A stretch of 64,000 nt of DNA from Mesocentrotus franciscanus (GCA_037976565.1 CP137667.1:372001-436000); one strand, 5' to 3'. Shown: positions 35,005 to 49,267, numbered from the stretch's first letter. The notes: generated by a model from the sequence alone, not told the origin. Numbers and translations are program-made.

Positions 35005-36866
35005 TTTATTCTTTATTAGGTGGGCTGTATATAATACAGACCACCTTATGTTTTCGTTAGAATTGCCTTTATTATTATTTATTTATTATTCTTTATTTAT
35101 TTTCTTATTTCCACCCACTTTTTGTTAGCAAGATAATTTGAAAATGGCTCAATCAAATGCCTTGAAATTTGGCACACATATGTATAGGCATATGGACAAA
35201 GCAAAATAACGTTTTCAACCTTGACCTTGACTGATGACGTCATCTAGGCGCCATTTTGTGAAATTTTCTGAAAATCTACTCATGATCATATCTTCATAAC
35301 GGAAAATCATTTCTCACTCATATTTATCATGATCAAGGTCAATATCCGTCCGGTCAATTTCAGGTCAAAAACGCGCGCGTATGCGTACGTCCGCGCGTTA
35401 GCGCGCGCAAAATTTCAAAATGCTCAAAATCGTCTCAAATTCATTTTGCATACGTTTCAGGCCATTTTAAGCATTTTATAAAAAAGCGCACACGCACATG
35501 CGCGCGTTTTCGCGCGTAACACCATTACACAACATAGAATCGCCATTTTTTTCTTTCATGATATTTCCCATATTTTTCGAACAATTTGATACCATGTTTA
35601 TCTCTTTATGACCATTAATAACAAGATGAGCGTCCATTCAAGATAAATGTCCGTGCGCGCGAGCTCTTGTAATACATAGCATATATGGGCAAAAACATGC
35701 CTATACAAAATTCATTGTAACTCTTCAGAATGGATGGGAACTCCCAATTTTTTTCATATTTGGATAGATTATGAGTCGGAGATATGATTTCATGTCTCAT
35801 TTGACCCTCAATTAACTCATGACGTCATCATAATGGCCTCCGAACTCAAAATTTCAATTTGCATATTATGACGTCAGCATATTTTTGGAAAATTGATTGT
35901 ATCTCTGTAAATATTGATCGATTTTCTTCCAAATTTTGATATGTTCTAGCTGAGACAATTTTCTACAAATGCAGTTCAACAATTTTCATTTTGACAAAGG
36001 CATCATGGCGTATTTTTGCGATTAAAGGAGGCATGTCAATTTTTCACATTTTGCGTGTATTCTCTATGGGACATGACTTTTTTCAAAACTGGATTCTACA
36101 TTCCCGTCTTTCGCGAGCAATATCTCCGTCGTTTTAGTTTTGTTTTCGCTGAGCTTCGAGTATGTTGTAGCTGAGACAATAAGCTATCACAAGTGTGCCC
36201 TTTATTTTTCGATCAGATGCCGGGATCATGCTCATATTTCACTTGCAAAGTGGGATTTGAGAATTCCATTTTCCGTTCACGTGTAATGTCTATGTGGATT
36301 ATTTTGGTATAGTGGTCATAGCACTTGCCTCCCATTCCGGCGACCCAAGTTCGATTCCTGGTGGGTCATTTTTTTTTTTTTTTTGCCGTCGTTTTGAATT
36401 TGATTTTATGATCTTCTTCGACTATTATAACATATCATGTACTATCACAATCAATGTATTAAAATGCCTAATTTTGCGTGTTATATCTATGGGAGAAATA
36501 TGTCAATCGTTTGAGTACAACCTTATCTGAGTCCTTGTCGTGTATTAATTTTGTATTCATGGTGGATAGAGTATGAGTCGGAGATATGATTTCTTATAAA
36601 AAACAAAATCGAGAAAATGCATATTTCATTTTGATATTTAGATTTGAGGGTCAAGGTCAAATATACTGTACATGGTTTCTCTAAAACCATGCATTGTATA
36701 GACTTGAAATTTGGCACACTAATAGACCTGAATAAGAGGATTATTTCAAAAATAAGGTCAAATCATGCCAATGTTATCTTAACTACTTAGTATGTCACTA
36801 AACATGTGTGGCATGCACTTGGAACAGCCCACCTATACTTGTTATTAACAAGTATTACATGTCTAG
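35005..36866 (+). mobile_element. Helitron unit D, (+) type with 5' minisatellite
   Basis: 1,862 bp. Starts with one copy of the AGGTGGGCTGTATA/TACAGACCACCT palindrome and spacer (35,014-35,075). Otherwise like unit B, ending in hairpin and CTAG at 36,863-36,866. Confidence 0.75.
36295..36368 (+). other. tRNA-Gly(CCC)-like Pol III module
   Basis: Intact boxes, with 16 T downstream. Confidence 0.8.
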
Positions 36867-38462
36867 TTATTTATTTATTTTCTTATTTCGACCCACTTTT
36901 TGTTAGCAAGATAACTTGAAAATGGTTAAATCAAATACCTTGAAATTTGGCACACATATGTATTGGCATATAAACAAAGCACAATAAGGTTTTCAACATT
37001 GACCTTGACTGATGACGTCATCTAGGCGCCATTTTGTAAAATTTTCTGAAAATATACTCATGATCATATCTTCATAACGAAAAGTCGTTTTTCATTCATA
37101 TTTACCATGATCAAGGTCAATATCCGTCCGGTCAATTTCAGGTAAAAAAACGCGCGTGCATGTACGTCCGTGCGTTAGCGCGCGCAAAATTCAAAATGTT
37201 CCAAATCGTCTCAAATTCATTTTGGATACGTTTAGGCCATTTTAAGCATTTTTTTAAAAATCGCGCACACGCACATGCGCGCGCGTTTTTGCGCGTAACA
37301 CGATTATACAACATAAAATCGCCATTTTTTTTTCTTTCATGATATTTCCCATATTTTTTCGAAAAATTTGATACTATGTTTATCTCTTAATGACCATTAA
37401 TTACAAGATGAGCGTCCATTCAATATAAATGTCCGTGCGCGCGAGCTCTTGTAATACATAGCATATATTGGCAAAAACATGCCTATACAAAATTCATTGT
37501 AACTCTTTAGAATGGATGGGAACTCCCAATTTTGTTTCATATTTGGATAGATTATGAGTCGGAGAAATGTTTTTATGTCTCATTTGACCCTCAATTAACT
37601 CATGACGTCATCATAATGGCCTCCAAACTCAAAATTTTAATTTGCATATTATGACGTCAGCATATTTTGGGAATATTGATTGTATCTCTGTAAATATTGA
37701 TCGATTTTCTTCCAAATTTTGATATGTTCTAGCTGAGACAATTTTCTAAAAATGCAGTAGCCACAATTTTTCATTTTGACAAAGGCATCATGGCGTATTT
37801 TTGCGATTAAAGGAAGCATGTCAATTTTTCACATTTTGCGTGTATTCTCTATGGGACATGACTTTTTTCAAAACTGGATTCTACATTCCCGTCTTTCGCG
37901 AGCAATATCTCCGTCGTTTTAGTTTAGTTTTCGTGAGCTTCAGTATGTTGTAGCTGAGACAATAAGCTATCACTAATGTGCCCTTTATTTTTCGATCAGA
38001 TGCCGGGATCATGCTCATATTTCACTTGCAAAGTGGATTTGAGAATTCCATTTTCTGTTCACGTGTAATGTCTATGTGGATTATTTTGGTATATTGGTCG
38101 CAATTGACTTGAAATGTTGCATGTTGATAGGTAAGACAAAATATTTCATATAAAAACACAAAATCGAGAATATGCATATTTCATTATGTTATTTAGATTT
38201 TAAGGTTAAAGGTCAAATATACTGTACATGGTTTCTCTAAAACAATGCTTTGTATAGACATGAAATTTGGCACACTAATAGATCTGAATAAAGGATTATT
38301 TCAAAAATTTAGGTCAAATCATGCCAATGATATCTTAACTATTAATATGAAATTAGGATCAAAGGTCAAACATTTCACTGACCTATCTCACTAACCATGT
38401 GTGGTATGCACTAATTGGAACAGCCCACCTATACTTGTTCGAAACAAGTATTACATGTCTAG
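36867..38462 (+). mobile_element. Helitron unit E, (-) type
   Basis: 1,596 bp, close copy of unit C: same replacement of the tRNA part and same 3' end type (GTTCGAAACAAG loop), CTAG at 38,459-38,462. Confidence 0.75.
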
Positions 38463-39627
38463 TTTATTCTTTATTAGGTGGGCTGTATATTACAGACCAC
38501 CTTATGTTTTCGTTAATTGCCTTTATTATTATTTATTTATTATTCTTTATTTATTTTCTTATTTCCACCCACTTTATTGTTAGCAAGATAATTTGAAAAT
38601 GAAACAATCAAATGCCTTGAAAAATTTATATGTATAGGCATATGGACAAAGCAAATAACGTTTTCAACCTTGACCTTGACTGATGACGTCATCTAGGCGC
38701 CATTTGTAAATTTTTGAATATCTACTCATGATCATATCTTCATAACGGAAAGTCATTTTTCATTCATATTTATCATGATCAAGGTCAATATCCGTCAGTC
38801 AATTTCAGGTCAAAAAACGCGCGCGCCATTCGTCCGCGCGTCACGCGCGCACAAATATTAAAATGCTCCAAATCGTCTCAAATTGATTTTGGATACGTTT
38901 CAGGCCATTTTAAGCATTTCGCAAAAAAACGCGCACGCACATGCGCGCGCGTTTTCGCGCATACTGGCATTTTGCAACATAGAATCGCCGAATTTTCTCT
39001 GTCATCATATCAGACACATTTTTTCAAGCATTTTGATACCTTCTTCACCTTTTCTGATGACCAGTAATAACGCAATGAGCGTCCGTTCAAGAAACATGTC
39101 CGTGCGCGCAGCTCTTGTAATACACTAGCATATATGAGCAAAAACATGCCTATACAAAATTCATTGTAACTCTTCAGAATGGATGGGAACTCCCAATTTT
39201 TTTCATATTTGGATAGATTATGAGTCGGAAATATGATTCCATGTCTCAATTGACCCTCAATTAACTCATGACGTCATCATAATTTCCTCCAAACTCAAAA
39301 TTTCAATTTGCATATTATGACGTCAGCATATTTTTGGAATATTGATTGTATCTCTGTAAATATTGATCGATTTTCTTCCAAATTTTGATATGTTCTAGCT
39401 GAGACAATTTTCTACAAATGCAGTTACCACAATGTTTCATTTTGACAAAGGCATCATAGCGTATTTTGGCGATTAAAGGAGGCATGTCAATTTCTTTTAG
39501 CGTGTATTCTCTACGAGGACATGACTTTTCTTAAAACTGGATTCTACATTCCTCTTCTTAAACAATATCTCCGTCGTTTCAACTTTTATTTTCTGAGTTT
39601 TGAGTATGTTGTAGTGAGATAATAAGC
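38463..39627 (+). mobile_element. Helitron unit F, (v) type, cut by gap
   Basis: Begins with the AGGTGGGCTG minisatellite. Variant words (GCATACTGGCATTTTGCAAC, CATCATATCAGACAC) identify the v type shared with unit I. The 3' part is in the N gap. Confidence 0.7.
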
Positions 39628-40127
39628 NNNNNNNNNNNNNNNNNNNNNNNNNNNNNNNNNNNNNNNNNNNNNNNNNNNNNNNNNNNNNNNNNNNNNNNNN
39701 NNNNNNNNNNNNNNNNNNNNNNNNNNNNNNNNNNNNNNNNNNNNNNNNNNNNNNNNNNNNNNNNNNNNNNNNNNNNNNNNNNNNNNNNNNNNNNNNNNNN
39801 NNNNNNNNNNNNNNNNNNNNNNNNNNNNNNNNNNNNNNNNNNNNNNNNNNNNNNNNNNNNNNNNNNNNNNNNNNNNNNNNNNNNNNNNNNNNNNNNNNNN
39901 NNNNNNNNNNNNNNNNNNNNNNNNNNNNNNNNNNNNNNNNNNNNNNNNNNNNNNNNNNNNNNNNNNNNNNNNNNNNNNNNNNNNNNNNNNNNNNNNNNNN
40001 NNNNNNNNNNNNNNNNNNNNNNNNNNNNNNNNNNNNNNNNNNNNNNNNNNNNNNNNNNNNNNNNNNNNNNNNNNNNNNNNNNNNNNNNNNNNNNNNNNNN
40101 NNNNNNNNNNNNNNNNNNNNNNNNNNN
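39628..40127. other. Assembly gap, 500 N
   Basis: Exactly 500 N. By alignment with unit I and the start of unit J (44,608-45,155), the missing sequence should be close to 550 bp and should hold a v-type 3' half. Confidence 0.95.
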
Positions 40128-41876
40128 ATTTTTCTTATTTCCACCCACTTTTTTAGCAAGATAATTTGAAAATGGCTCAATCAAATGCCTTGAAATTTGG
40201 CACACATATGTATAGGCATATGGACAAAGCAAAATAAGGTTTTCAACCTTGACCTTGACTGATGACGTCATCTAGGCGCCATTTTGTGAAATTTTCTGAA
40301 AATATACTCATGATCCTATCTTCATAACGGAAAATCATTTCTCATTCATATTTATTATGATCAAGGTCAATATCCGTCCGGTCAATTTCAGGTAAAAAAA
40401 ACGCGCGCGTATGCGTACGTCCGCGCGTTAGCGCGCGCGCAAAATTTTAAAATGCTCAAAATCGTCTCAAATTCATTTTGCACACGTTTCAGGCCATTTA
40501 AGCATTTTATAAAAAAGCGCACACGCACATGCGCGCGCGTTTTCGCGCGTAACACCATTACAACATAGAATCGCCATTTTTTCTTTCATGATATTTCCCA
40601 TATTTTTTCGAACAATTTGATACCATGTTTATCTCTTTATGACCATTAATAACAAGATGAGCGTCCATTCAAGATAAATGTCGTGCGCGCGAGCTCTTGT
40701 AATACATAGCATATATGGCAAAAACATGCCTATACAAAATTCATTGTAACTCTTCAGAATGGATGAACTCCCAATTTTTTTCATATTTGGATAGATTATG
40801 AGTCGGAGATATGATTTCATGTCTCATTTGACCCTCAATTAACTCATGACGTCATCATAATGGCCTCCGACTCAAAATTTCAATTTGCATATTATGACGT
40901 CAGCATATTTTTGGAAAATTGATTGTATCTCTGTAAATATTGATCGATTTTCTTCCAAATTTTGATATGTTCTAGCTGAGACAATTTTCTACAAATGCAG
41001 TTCAACAATTTTCATTTTGACAAAGGCATCATGGCGTATTTTTGCGATTAAAGGAGGCATGTCAATTTTCACATTTTGCGTGTATTCTCTATGGGACATG
41101 ACTTTTTCAGAACTGGATTCTACATTCCGTCTTTCGCGAGCAATATCTCCGTCGTTTCAGTTTTGTTTCGCTGAGCTTCGAGTATGTTGTAGCTGAGACA
41201 ATAAGCTATCACCAGTGTGCCCTTTATTTTTCGATCAGATGCCGGGATCATGCTCATATTTCACTTGCAAAGTGGGATTTGAGAATTCCATTTTGTTCGT
41301 GTAATGTCTATGGGGATTATTTTGGTATAGTGGTCATAGCACTTGCCTCCCATTCCGGCGACCCACGTTCGATTCCTGGTGGGTCATTTTTTTTTTTTGC
41401 CGTCGTTTTGAATTTGATTTTATGATCTTCTTCGACTATTATAACATATCATATACTATCACAAACAATGTATTAAAATGCCTAATTTTGCGTGTTATAT
41501 CTATGGGAGAAATATGTCAATCGTTTGAGTACAACATATCTGAGTCCTTGTCGTGTATTAATTTTGTATTCATGGTGGATAGAGTATGAGTCGGAATATG
41601 ATTTCTTATAAAAACAAAATCGAGAAAATGCATATTTCATTTTGATATTTAGATTTGAGGTCGAAGGTCAAATATACTGTACATGGTTTCTCTAAAACCA
41701 TGCATTGTATAGACTTAAATTTGGCACACTAATAGACCTGAATAAGAGGATTATTTCAAAAAATAAGGTCAAATCATGCCAATGTTATCTTAACTACTTA
41801 GTATGTCACTAAACATGTGTGGCATGCACTTGGAACAACCACCTATACTTGTTATTAACAAGTATTACATGTCTAG
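40128..41876 (+). mobile_element. Helitron unit G, (+) type
   Basis: Close copy of units B and D, with the tRNA-like module and the TTGTTATTAACAA hairpin and CTAG at 41,873-41,876. It has many 1-2 base deletions relative to D. Confidence 0.75.
41313..41386 (+). other. tRNA-Gly(CCC)-like Pol III module
   Basis: Intact A box, B box CGTTCGATTCC, and 12 T downstream. Confidence 0.75.
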
Positions 41877-43448
41877 TTATTTATTTATTTTCTTATTTCG
41901 ACCCACTTTTTGTTAGCAAGATAACTTGAAAATGGTTAAATCAAATACCTTGAAATTTGGCACACATATGTATTGGCATATAAACAAAGCACAATAAGGT
42001 TTTCAACCTTGACCTTGACTGATGACGTCATCTAGGCGCCATTTAAAATTTTCTGAAAATCTACTCATGATCATATCTTCATAACGAAAAGTCGTTTTCA
42101 TTCATATTTATCATGATCAAGGTCAATATCCGTCCGGTCAATTTCAGGTCAAAAACGCGCGCGGCGTACGTCCGCGCGTTAGCGCGCGCGCAAATTTCAA
42201 AATGTTCCAAATCGTCTCAAATTCATTTTGATACGTTTCAGGCCATTTTAAGCATTTTTAAAAATCGCGCACACGCACATGCGCGCGTTTTGCGCGTAAC
42301 ACGATTATACAACATAAAATCGCCATTTTTTCTTTCATGATATTTCCCATATTTTTCGAACAATTTGATACCATGTTTATCTCTTAATGACCATTAATAA
42401 CAAGATGAGCGTCCATTCAATATAAATGTCCGTGCGCGCGAGCTCTTGTAATACATAGCATATATGGGCAAAAACATGCCTATACAAAATTCATTGTAAC
42501 TCTTCAGAATGGATGGGAACTCCCAATTTTTTTCATATTTGGATAGATTATGAGTCGGAGATATGATTTCATGTCTCATTTGACCCTCAATTAACTCATG
42601 ACGTCATCATAATGGCCTCCAAACTCAAAATTTCAATTTGCATATTATGACGTCAGCATATTTTGGGAAATTGATTGTATCTCTGTAAATATTGATCGAT
42701 TTTCTTCCAAATTTTGATATGTTCTAGCTGAGACAATTTTCTACAAATGCAGTAGCCACAATTTTCATTTTGACAAAGGCATCATGGCGTATTTTGCGAT
42801 TAAAGGAGGCATGTCAATTTTCACATTTTGCGTGTATTCTCTATGGGACATGACTTTTTTCAAAACTGGATTCTACATTCCCGTCTTTCGCGAGCAATAT
42901 CTCCGTCGTTTTAGTTTTTTTTCGCTGAGCTTCGAGTATGTTGTAGCTGAGACAATAAGCTATCACTAATGTGCCCTTTATTTTTCGATCAGATGCCGGG
43001 ATCATGCTCATATTTCACTTGCAAAGTGGGATTTGAGAATTCCATTTTCTGTTCACGTGTAATGTCTATGTGGATTATTTTGGTATAGTGGTCGAAATTG
43101 ACTTGAAACGTTGCATGTTGATAGGTAAGACAAAATATTTCATATAAAAACACAAAATCGAGAATATGCATATTTCATTATGTTATTTAGATTTTAAGGT
43201 TAAAGGTCAAATATACTGTACATGGTTTCTCTAAAACAATGCTGTATAGACATGGTGGCACACTAATGAATCTGAATAAAGTTATTTCAAGAATTTGAGT
43301 CAAATCATGCCAATGATATCTTAACTATAATATGTAGAAATTAGGATCAAAGGTCAAACATTTCTGACCACTATCTCACTAACCATGTGTGGTATGCTAA
43401 TTGGAACAACCCACCTATACTTGTTCGAAACAAGTATTACATGTCTAG
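41877..43448 (+). mobile_element. Helitron unit H, (-) type
   Basis: Copy of units C and E. The A box survives as TGGTATAGTGGTC at about 43,081, but the rest of the tRNA-like part is replaced. CTAG is at 43,445-43,448. Confidence 0.75.
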
Positions 43449-45146
43449 TTATGCTTTATTAAGTGGGCTGTATATAATACGAACCACCTTATGTTTTCTA
43501 GTTAGAATTCTTTATTATTGTTGTTATTATTCTTTATTTATTTTTCTTATTTCCACCACTTTATTGTTAGCAAGATAATTTGAAAATGGCTCAATCAAAT
43601 GCCTTGATGGCACACATATGTATAGGCATATGGACAAAGCAAATAACGTTTTCAACCTTGACCTTGACTGATGACGTCATCTAGCGCCATTTAAATTTTT
43701 TGAATATCTACTCATGATCATATCTAACGGAAAGTCATTTTTCATTCATATTTATCATGATCAAGGTCAATATCCGTCCGTCAATTTCAGGTCAAAAAAC
43801 GCGCATTGCGTTCGTCCGCGTCGCGCGCAAATATTAAAAATGCTCCAAATCGTCTCAAATGATTTTGGATACGTTTCAGGCCATTTTAAGCATTTCGCAA
43901 AAAAACGCGCACACGCACATGCGCGCGCGTTTCGCGCGTACTGGCATTTGCAACATAGAATCGCCAATTTTCTCTGTCATCATATCAGACACATTTTTTC
44001 AAGCATTTTGATACCTTCTTCACCTTTTTCTGACCAGTAATAACGCAATGAGCGTCCGTTCAAGAAACATGTCCGTGCGCGCGAGCTCTTGTAATACATA
44101 GCATATATGAGCAAAAACATGCCTATACAAAATTCATTGTAACTCTTCAGAATGGATGGGAACTCCCAATTTTTTTTCATATTTGGATAGATTATGAGTC
44201 GGAAATATGATTCCATGTCTCAATTGACCCTCAATTAACTCATGACTTCATCATAATGGCCTCCAAACTCAAAATTTCAATTTGCATATTATGACGTCAG
44301 CATATTTTTGGAATATTGATTGTATCTCTGTAAATATTGATCGATTTTCTTCCAAATTTTGATATGTTCTAGCTGAGACAATTTTCTACAAATGCAGTTA
44401 CCACAATTTTTCATTTTGACAAAGGCATCATAGCGTATTTTGGCGATTAAAGGAGGCATGTCAATTTTACACTTTTGCGTGTATTCTCTCGGGACATGAC
44501 TTTTTCTTAAAACTGGATTCTACATTCCTGTCTTTCGCAAGCAATATCTCCGTCGTTTCAGCTTCTTTTTGCTGAGCTTTGAGTATGTTGTAGTTGAGAC
44601 AATAAGCTATCACAAATGTGCCCTTTATTTTTATCAGATGCCGGGATCATGCTCATATTTCACTTGCAAAGTGGGATTTGAGAATTCCATTTCCGTTCAC
44701 GTGTGTCGCTATGGGAAATGTTTGGTATAGTGGTCGCACTTGACTTCAAACGATCCCTGGTTCGATTCCGGTAATCTCAACAACTTTTTCTTCATTTTTT
44801 TTCATTTTTTGACCTTTCCTGTTATCATCTCCTTTGAATATTATAACATGTACAATCACAAATAATGTATTAAACAACCATATTGCTGTTACCCTTTTTA
44901 TCACTTGATCCATTACTTTTTGCGTGTAATCCCTATGGGACATAGTTTTCTCAAAAATGGATTCTACATTTCAATTCTTTACGGAGCAATATCTCCAGTC
45001 GTTTAGCTTAGTTTAATGCTTTGTAAACTTCTGGCAGAGAGTATGTTGTAAGCTGAGACAATAAGCTATCTCAAATGTATATTATTTTGTCTTAATTTAA
45101 TTGGACCAGCCCACCTATACTTGTTCTAAAAGTATTACAAATCTAT
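43449..45146 (+). mobile_element. Helitron unit I, (v) type
   Basis: Starts with the minisatellite (AAGTGGGCTGTATATAATAC). It has the v-type words, a different tRNA-like module and a degraded terminus (CTAT in place of CTAG) near 45,143-45,146. Confidence 0.7.
44711..44784 (+). other. Second tRNA-like module, distinct from the Gly(CCC)-like one
   Basis: A box TGGTATAGTGG and a perfect B box GGTTCGATTCC, but the middle reads CGCACTTGACTTCAAACGAT, so the anticodon arm differs from the Gly(CCC)-like copies. No long T run follows directly, only short T runs interrupted by C/A. It may be an intermediate between the (-) and (+) forms or a separate capture. Confidence 0.6.
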
Positions 45147-46911
45147 TTATTCTTTATTTTTCTTATTTCCACCACTTTTTGTTAGCAAGATAACTTGAAA
45201 ATGGCTCAATCAAATGCCTTGAAATTTGGCACACATATGTATAGGCATATGGACAAAGCAAAATAAGGTTTTCAACCTTGACCTTGACTGATGACGTCAT
45301 CTAGGCGCCATTTTGTAAAATTTTCTGAAAATCTACTCATGATCATATCTTCATAACGAAAGTCGTTTCTCATTCATATTTATCATGATCAAGGTCAATA
45401 TCCGTCCGGTCAATTTCAGGTCAAAAACGCGCGCATGCGTACGTCCGCGCGTATCGCGCGCGCAAAAATCAAAATGCTCAAATCGTCTCAAATTCATTTT
45501 GGATACGTTTAGGCCATTTTAAGCATTTTATAAAAATCGCGCACACGCACATGCGCGCGCGTTTTCGCGCGTAACACCATTACACAACATAGAATCGCCA
45601 TTTTTTTCTTTCATGATATTTCCCATATTTTTGAACAATTTGATACCATGTTTATCTCTTTATGACCATTAATAACAAGATGAGCGTCCATTCAAGATAA
45701 ATGTCCGTGCGCGCAGCTCTTGTAATACATAGCATATATGGGCAAAAACATGCCTATACAAAATTGATTGTAACTCTTCAGAATGGATGAGAACTCCCAA
45801 TTTCTTTTCATATTTTGATAGATTATGAGTCGGAGATATGATTTCATGTCTCATTTGACCCTCAATTAACTCATGACGTCATCATAATGGCCTCCGAACT
45901 CAAAATTCAATTTGCATATTATGACGTCAGCATATTTTGGAAAATTGATTGTATCTCTGTAAATATTGATCGATTTTCTTCCAAATTTTGATATGTTCTA
46001 GCTGAGACAATTTTCTACAAATGCAGTCACCACGATTTTCATTTTGACAAAGGCATCATGGCGTATTTTGCGATTAAAGGAGGCATGTCAATTTTTCACA
46101 TTTTGCGTGTATTCTCTATGGGACATGACTTTTTCAAAACTGGATTCTACATTCCCGTCTTTCGCGAGCAATATCTCCGTCGTTTCAGTTTTGTTTCGCT
46201 GGGCTTCGAGTATGTTGTAGCTGAGACAATAAGCTATCATGAATGTGCCCTTTATTTTTCGATCAGATGCCGGGATCATGCTCATATTTCACTTGCAAAG
46301 TGGGATTTGAAAATTCATTTTCCGTTCACGTGTAATGTCTATGGGGATTATTTTGGTATAGTGGGCCTAGCACTTGCCTCCCATTCCGGCGACCAAGTTC
46401 GATTCCTGGTGGGTCAATTTTTTTTTTTTTTTAAATTTTTGCCGTAGTTTTGAATTTGATTTCATGATCTTTTTCGACTATTATAACATATTATCATATA
46501 CTATCACAAACAATGTAATAAAATGCCCAATTTTGCGTGTTATATCTATGAGAGAAATATGTCAATCGTTTGAGTACAACCTTATGGGAAATCTGAGTCC
46601 TTGTCATTAATTTTTTTTATTCATAGTTGGATAAAGTATGAGTCGGACTATGATTTCTTATAAAAAAACAAAATCTAGAAAATGCATATTTCACTTTGAT
46701 ATTTAGATTTGAGGGTCAAAGGTCAAATATACTGTACATGGTTTCTCTAAAACCATGCATTGTATAGACAAAATTTGGCACACTAATGACCTGAAGAGGA
46801 TTATTTAAAAAAATAAGGTCAATGTATCTGCTACTTAGTATGTCACTAAACATGTGTATGCACTTGGAACAGCCCACCTATACTTGTTATTAACAAGTAT
46901 TACATATCTAG
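45147..46911 (+). mobile_element. Helitron unit J, (+) type
   Basis: Standard (+) unit ending in TTGTTATTAACAA and ATCTAG at 46,911. The tRNA-like module is mutated. Confidence 0.75.
46344..46416 (+). other. tRNA-Gly(CCC)-like Pol III module, mutated
   Basis: GTGGTCAT has become GTGGGCCT after the A box, and one C of GACCC is lost. The B box and T run are present. Confidence 0.65.
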
Positions 46912-48491
46912 TTATTTTCTTATTTCGACCCACTTTTTTGTTAGCAAGATAACTTTGAAAATGGCTAAATCAAATGCCTTGAAATTTGGCACACATATGT
47001 ATAGGCATATGGACACAACACAATAGGTTTTCAACCTTGACCTTGACTGATGACGTCATCTAGGCGCCATTTTGTGAAATTTTCTGAAAATCTACTCATG
47101 CATATCTTCATAACGGAAAATCATTTCTCATTCATATTTATCATGATCAAGATCAATATCCGTCCGGTTAATTTCAGGTCAATAAACGCGCGCGTACGCG
47201 TACGTCCGCGCGTCAGTGCGCGCGCAAAATTTCAAAATGCTCCAAATCGTCTCAAATTCATTTTGCATACGTTTCAGGCCATTTTAAGCATTTGTCGAAA
47301 AATCGCGCACACGCATGTGCGCGCGTTTTCGCGCGTAACCATTACAACATAGAATCGCCATTTTTTTCTTTCATGATATTTCCCATTTTTTTCCAAACAA
47401 TTTGATACCATGTTTATCTCCTTATGACCATTATAACAAGAATGAGCGTCCGTTCAAGATAAATGTCGTCGCGCATGAGCTCTTGTAATACATAGCATAT
47501 ATGGGCAAAAACATGCCTATACAAAATCCATTGTACTTTTGGATGGATGAGGAACCCCAATTTTTTTCATATTTGGATAGATTATGAGTCGGAGATATGA
47601 TTTCATGTCTCATTTGGCCATTAACTTATGACGTCATCATAATGGCCTTGGAACTCAAAATACAATTTGCATATTATGACGTCAGCATATTTATGGAAAA
47701 TTGATTGTATCTCTGTAAATATTGTCATTTCTTCCAATTTTTGATATGTTCTAGCTGAGACAATTGTCTACATGATATATGTCATTTATTTTCATTTTGA
47801 CAAAGGCATCATGGCGTTTTTCGATTAAAGGAGGCATGTCAATTTTCCTAATTTTGCGTGTATTCTCTATGGGAGGTGACTTTTCACAATCTTCATTCTA
47901 CATTCAGTCTTGTTTGAGCAATATCTCGATTATTTTTGTCGATTTTCTGCCAGCTTTGATATGTTGTAGCTGAGACAATTCTCTACACAGGAAGTGACAT
48001 TTATTTTTTTAATCAGATAATGAGATCATGTCATATTTCACTACAAAATGTGATTTGAAAATCCCATATTCCGTATACGTGTAATGTCTATGTGGAGCAT
48101 TTTGGTATATTGGTCGCAATTGACTTGAAACGTTGCATGTTGATAGGTAATTAAAAATATTTCATATAAAAACCCAAAATCGAGAATATGCATATTTCAT
48201 TATGTTATTTAGATTTTAAGGTTAAAGGTCAAATATACTGTACATGGCTTCTCTAAAACAATGCTTTGTATAGACATGAAATTTGGCACACTAATAGACC
48301 TGAATAAGAGGATTATTTCAAAAATTAAGGTCAAATCATGCCATTGTTATCTTAACTACTTAGTAATTAGTATGTAAATTAGGGTCAAAGGTCAAACGTT
48401 TCACTGATCACTATCTCACTAACCATGTGTGGCATGCACTAATTGGAACAGCCCACCTATACTTGTTCCGAAACAAGTATTACATGTCTAG
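46912..48491 (+). mobile_element. Helitron unit K, (-) type
   Basis: A more diverged (-) unit. The tRNA part is replaced as in C and E (about 48,105 on), with hairpin GTTCCGAAACAAG and CTAG at 48,488-48,491. Confidence 0.7.
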
Positions 48492-49267
48492 TCAGGTGGG
48501 CTGTATATACTGAACCACCTCATAATTTTGTTAAAATTGCCTTTATTATTAGGTGGGCTGTATATCATACAGACCACCTTATAATTATTTGATACCATAT
48601 TTATCTCTTATTGACCATTAATAACAAGATGAACGTCCATTCAATATAAATGTCCGTCTGTGAGCTCTTGTAATACATAGCATATATGGGCAAAAACATG
48701 CCTATACAAAATTCATTGTAACTCTTCAGAACGGATGGGAACTCCCAATTTTTTCATATTTGGATAGATGATGAGTCGGAGATATGATTTCATGTCTCAT
48801 TTGACCCTCAATTAACTCATGACGTCATCATAATGGCCTCCAAACTCAAAATTCAATTTGCATATTATGACGTCAGCATATTTTGGAATATTGATTGTAT
48901 CTCTGTAAATATTGATCGATTTTCTTCCAAATTTTGATATGTTCTAGCTGAGACAATTTTCTACAAATGCAGTTTTCACAATTTTTCATTTTGACAAAGG
49001 CATCATAGCGTATTTTGCGATTAAAGGAGGCATGTCAATTTTCACATTTTGCGTGTATTCTCTATGGGACATGACTTTTCTCAAAACTGGATTCTACATT
49101 CCGTCTTTCGCGAGCAATATCTCCGTCGTTTTAGCTTCGTTTACGCTGAACTTTGCGTATGTTGTAGCTGAGACAATAAGCTATCTCAAATGTGCCCTTG
49201 ATTTTGTCTTAAATTTTAGTTGGACCAGCCCACCTATACTTGTTCTAAACAAGTATTACAAATCTAG
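48492..49267 (+). mobile_element. Helitron unit L, truncated, (v)-type 3' end
   Basis: 776 bp. It opens with two minisatellite palindromes, jumps directly to the ATTTGATACCATATTTATC region (about 800 bp missing), and ends like unit I in TTCTAAACAAGTATTACAAA and TCTAG. Confidence 0.7.
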
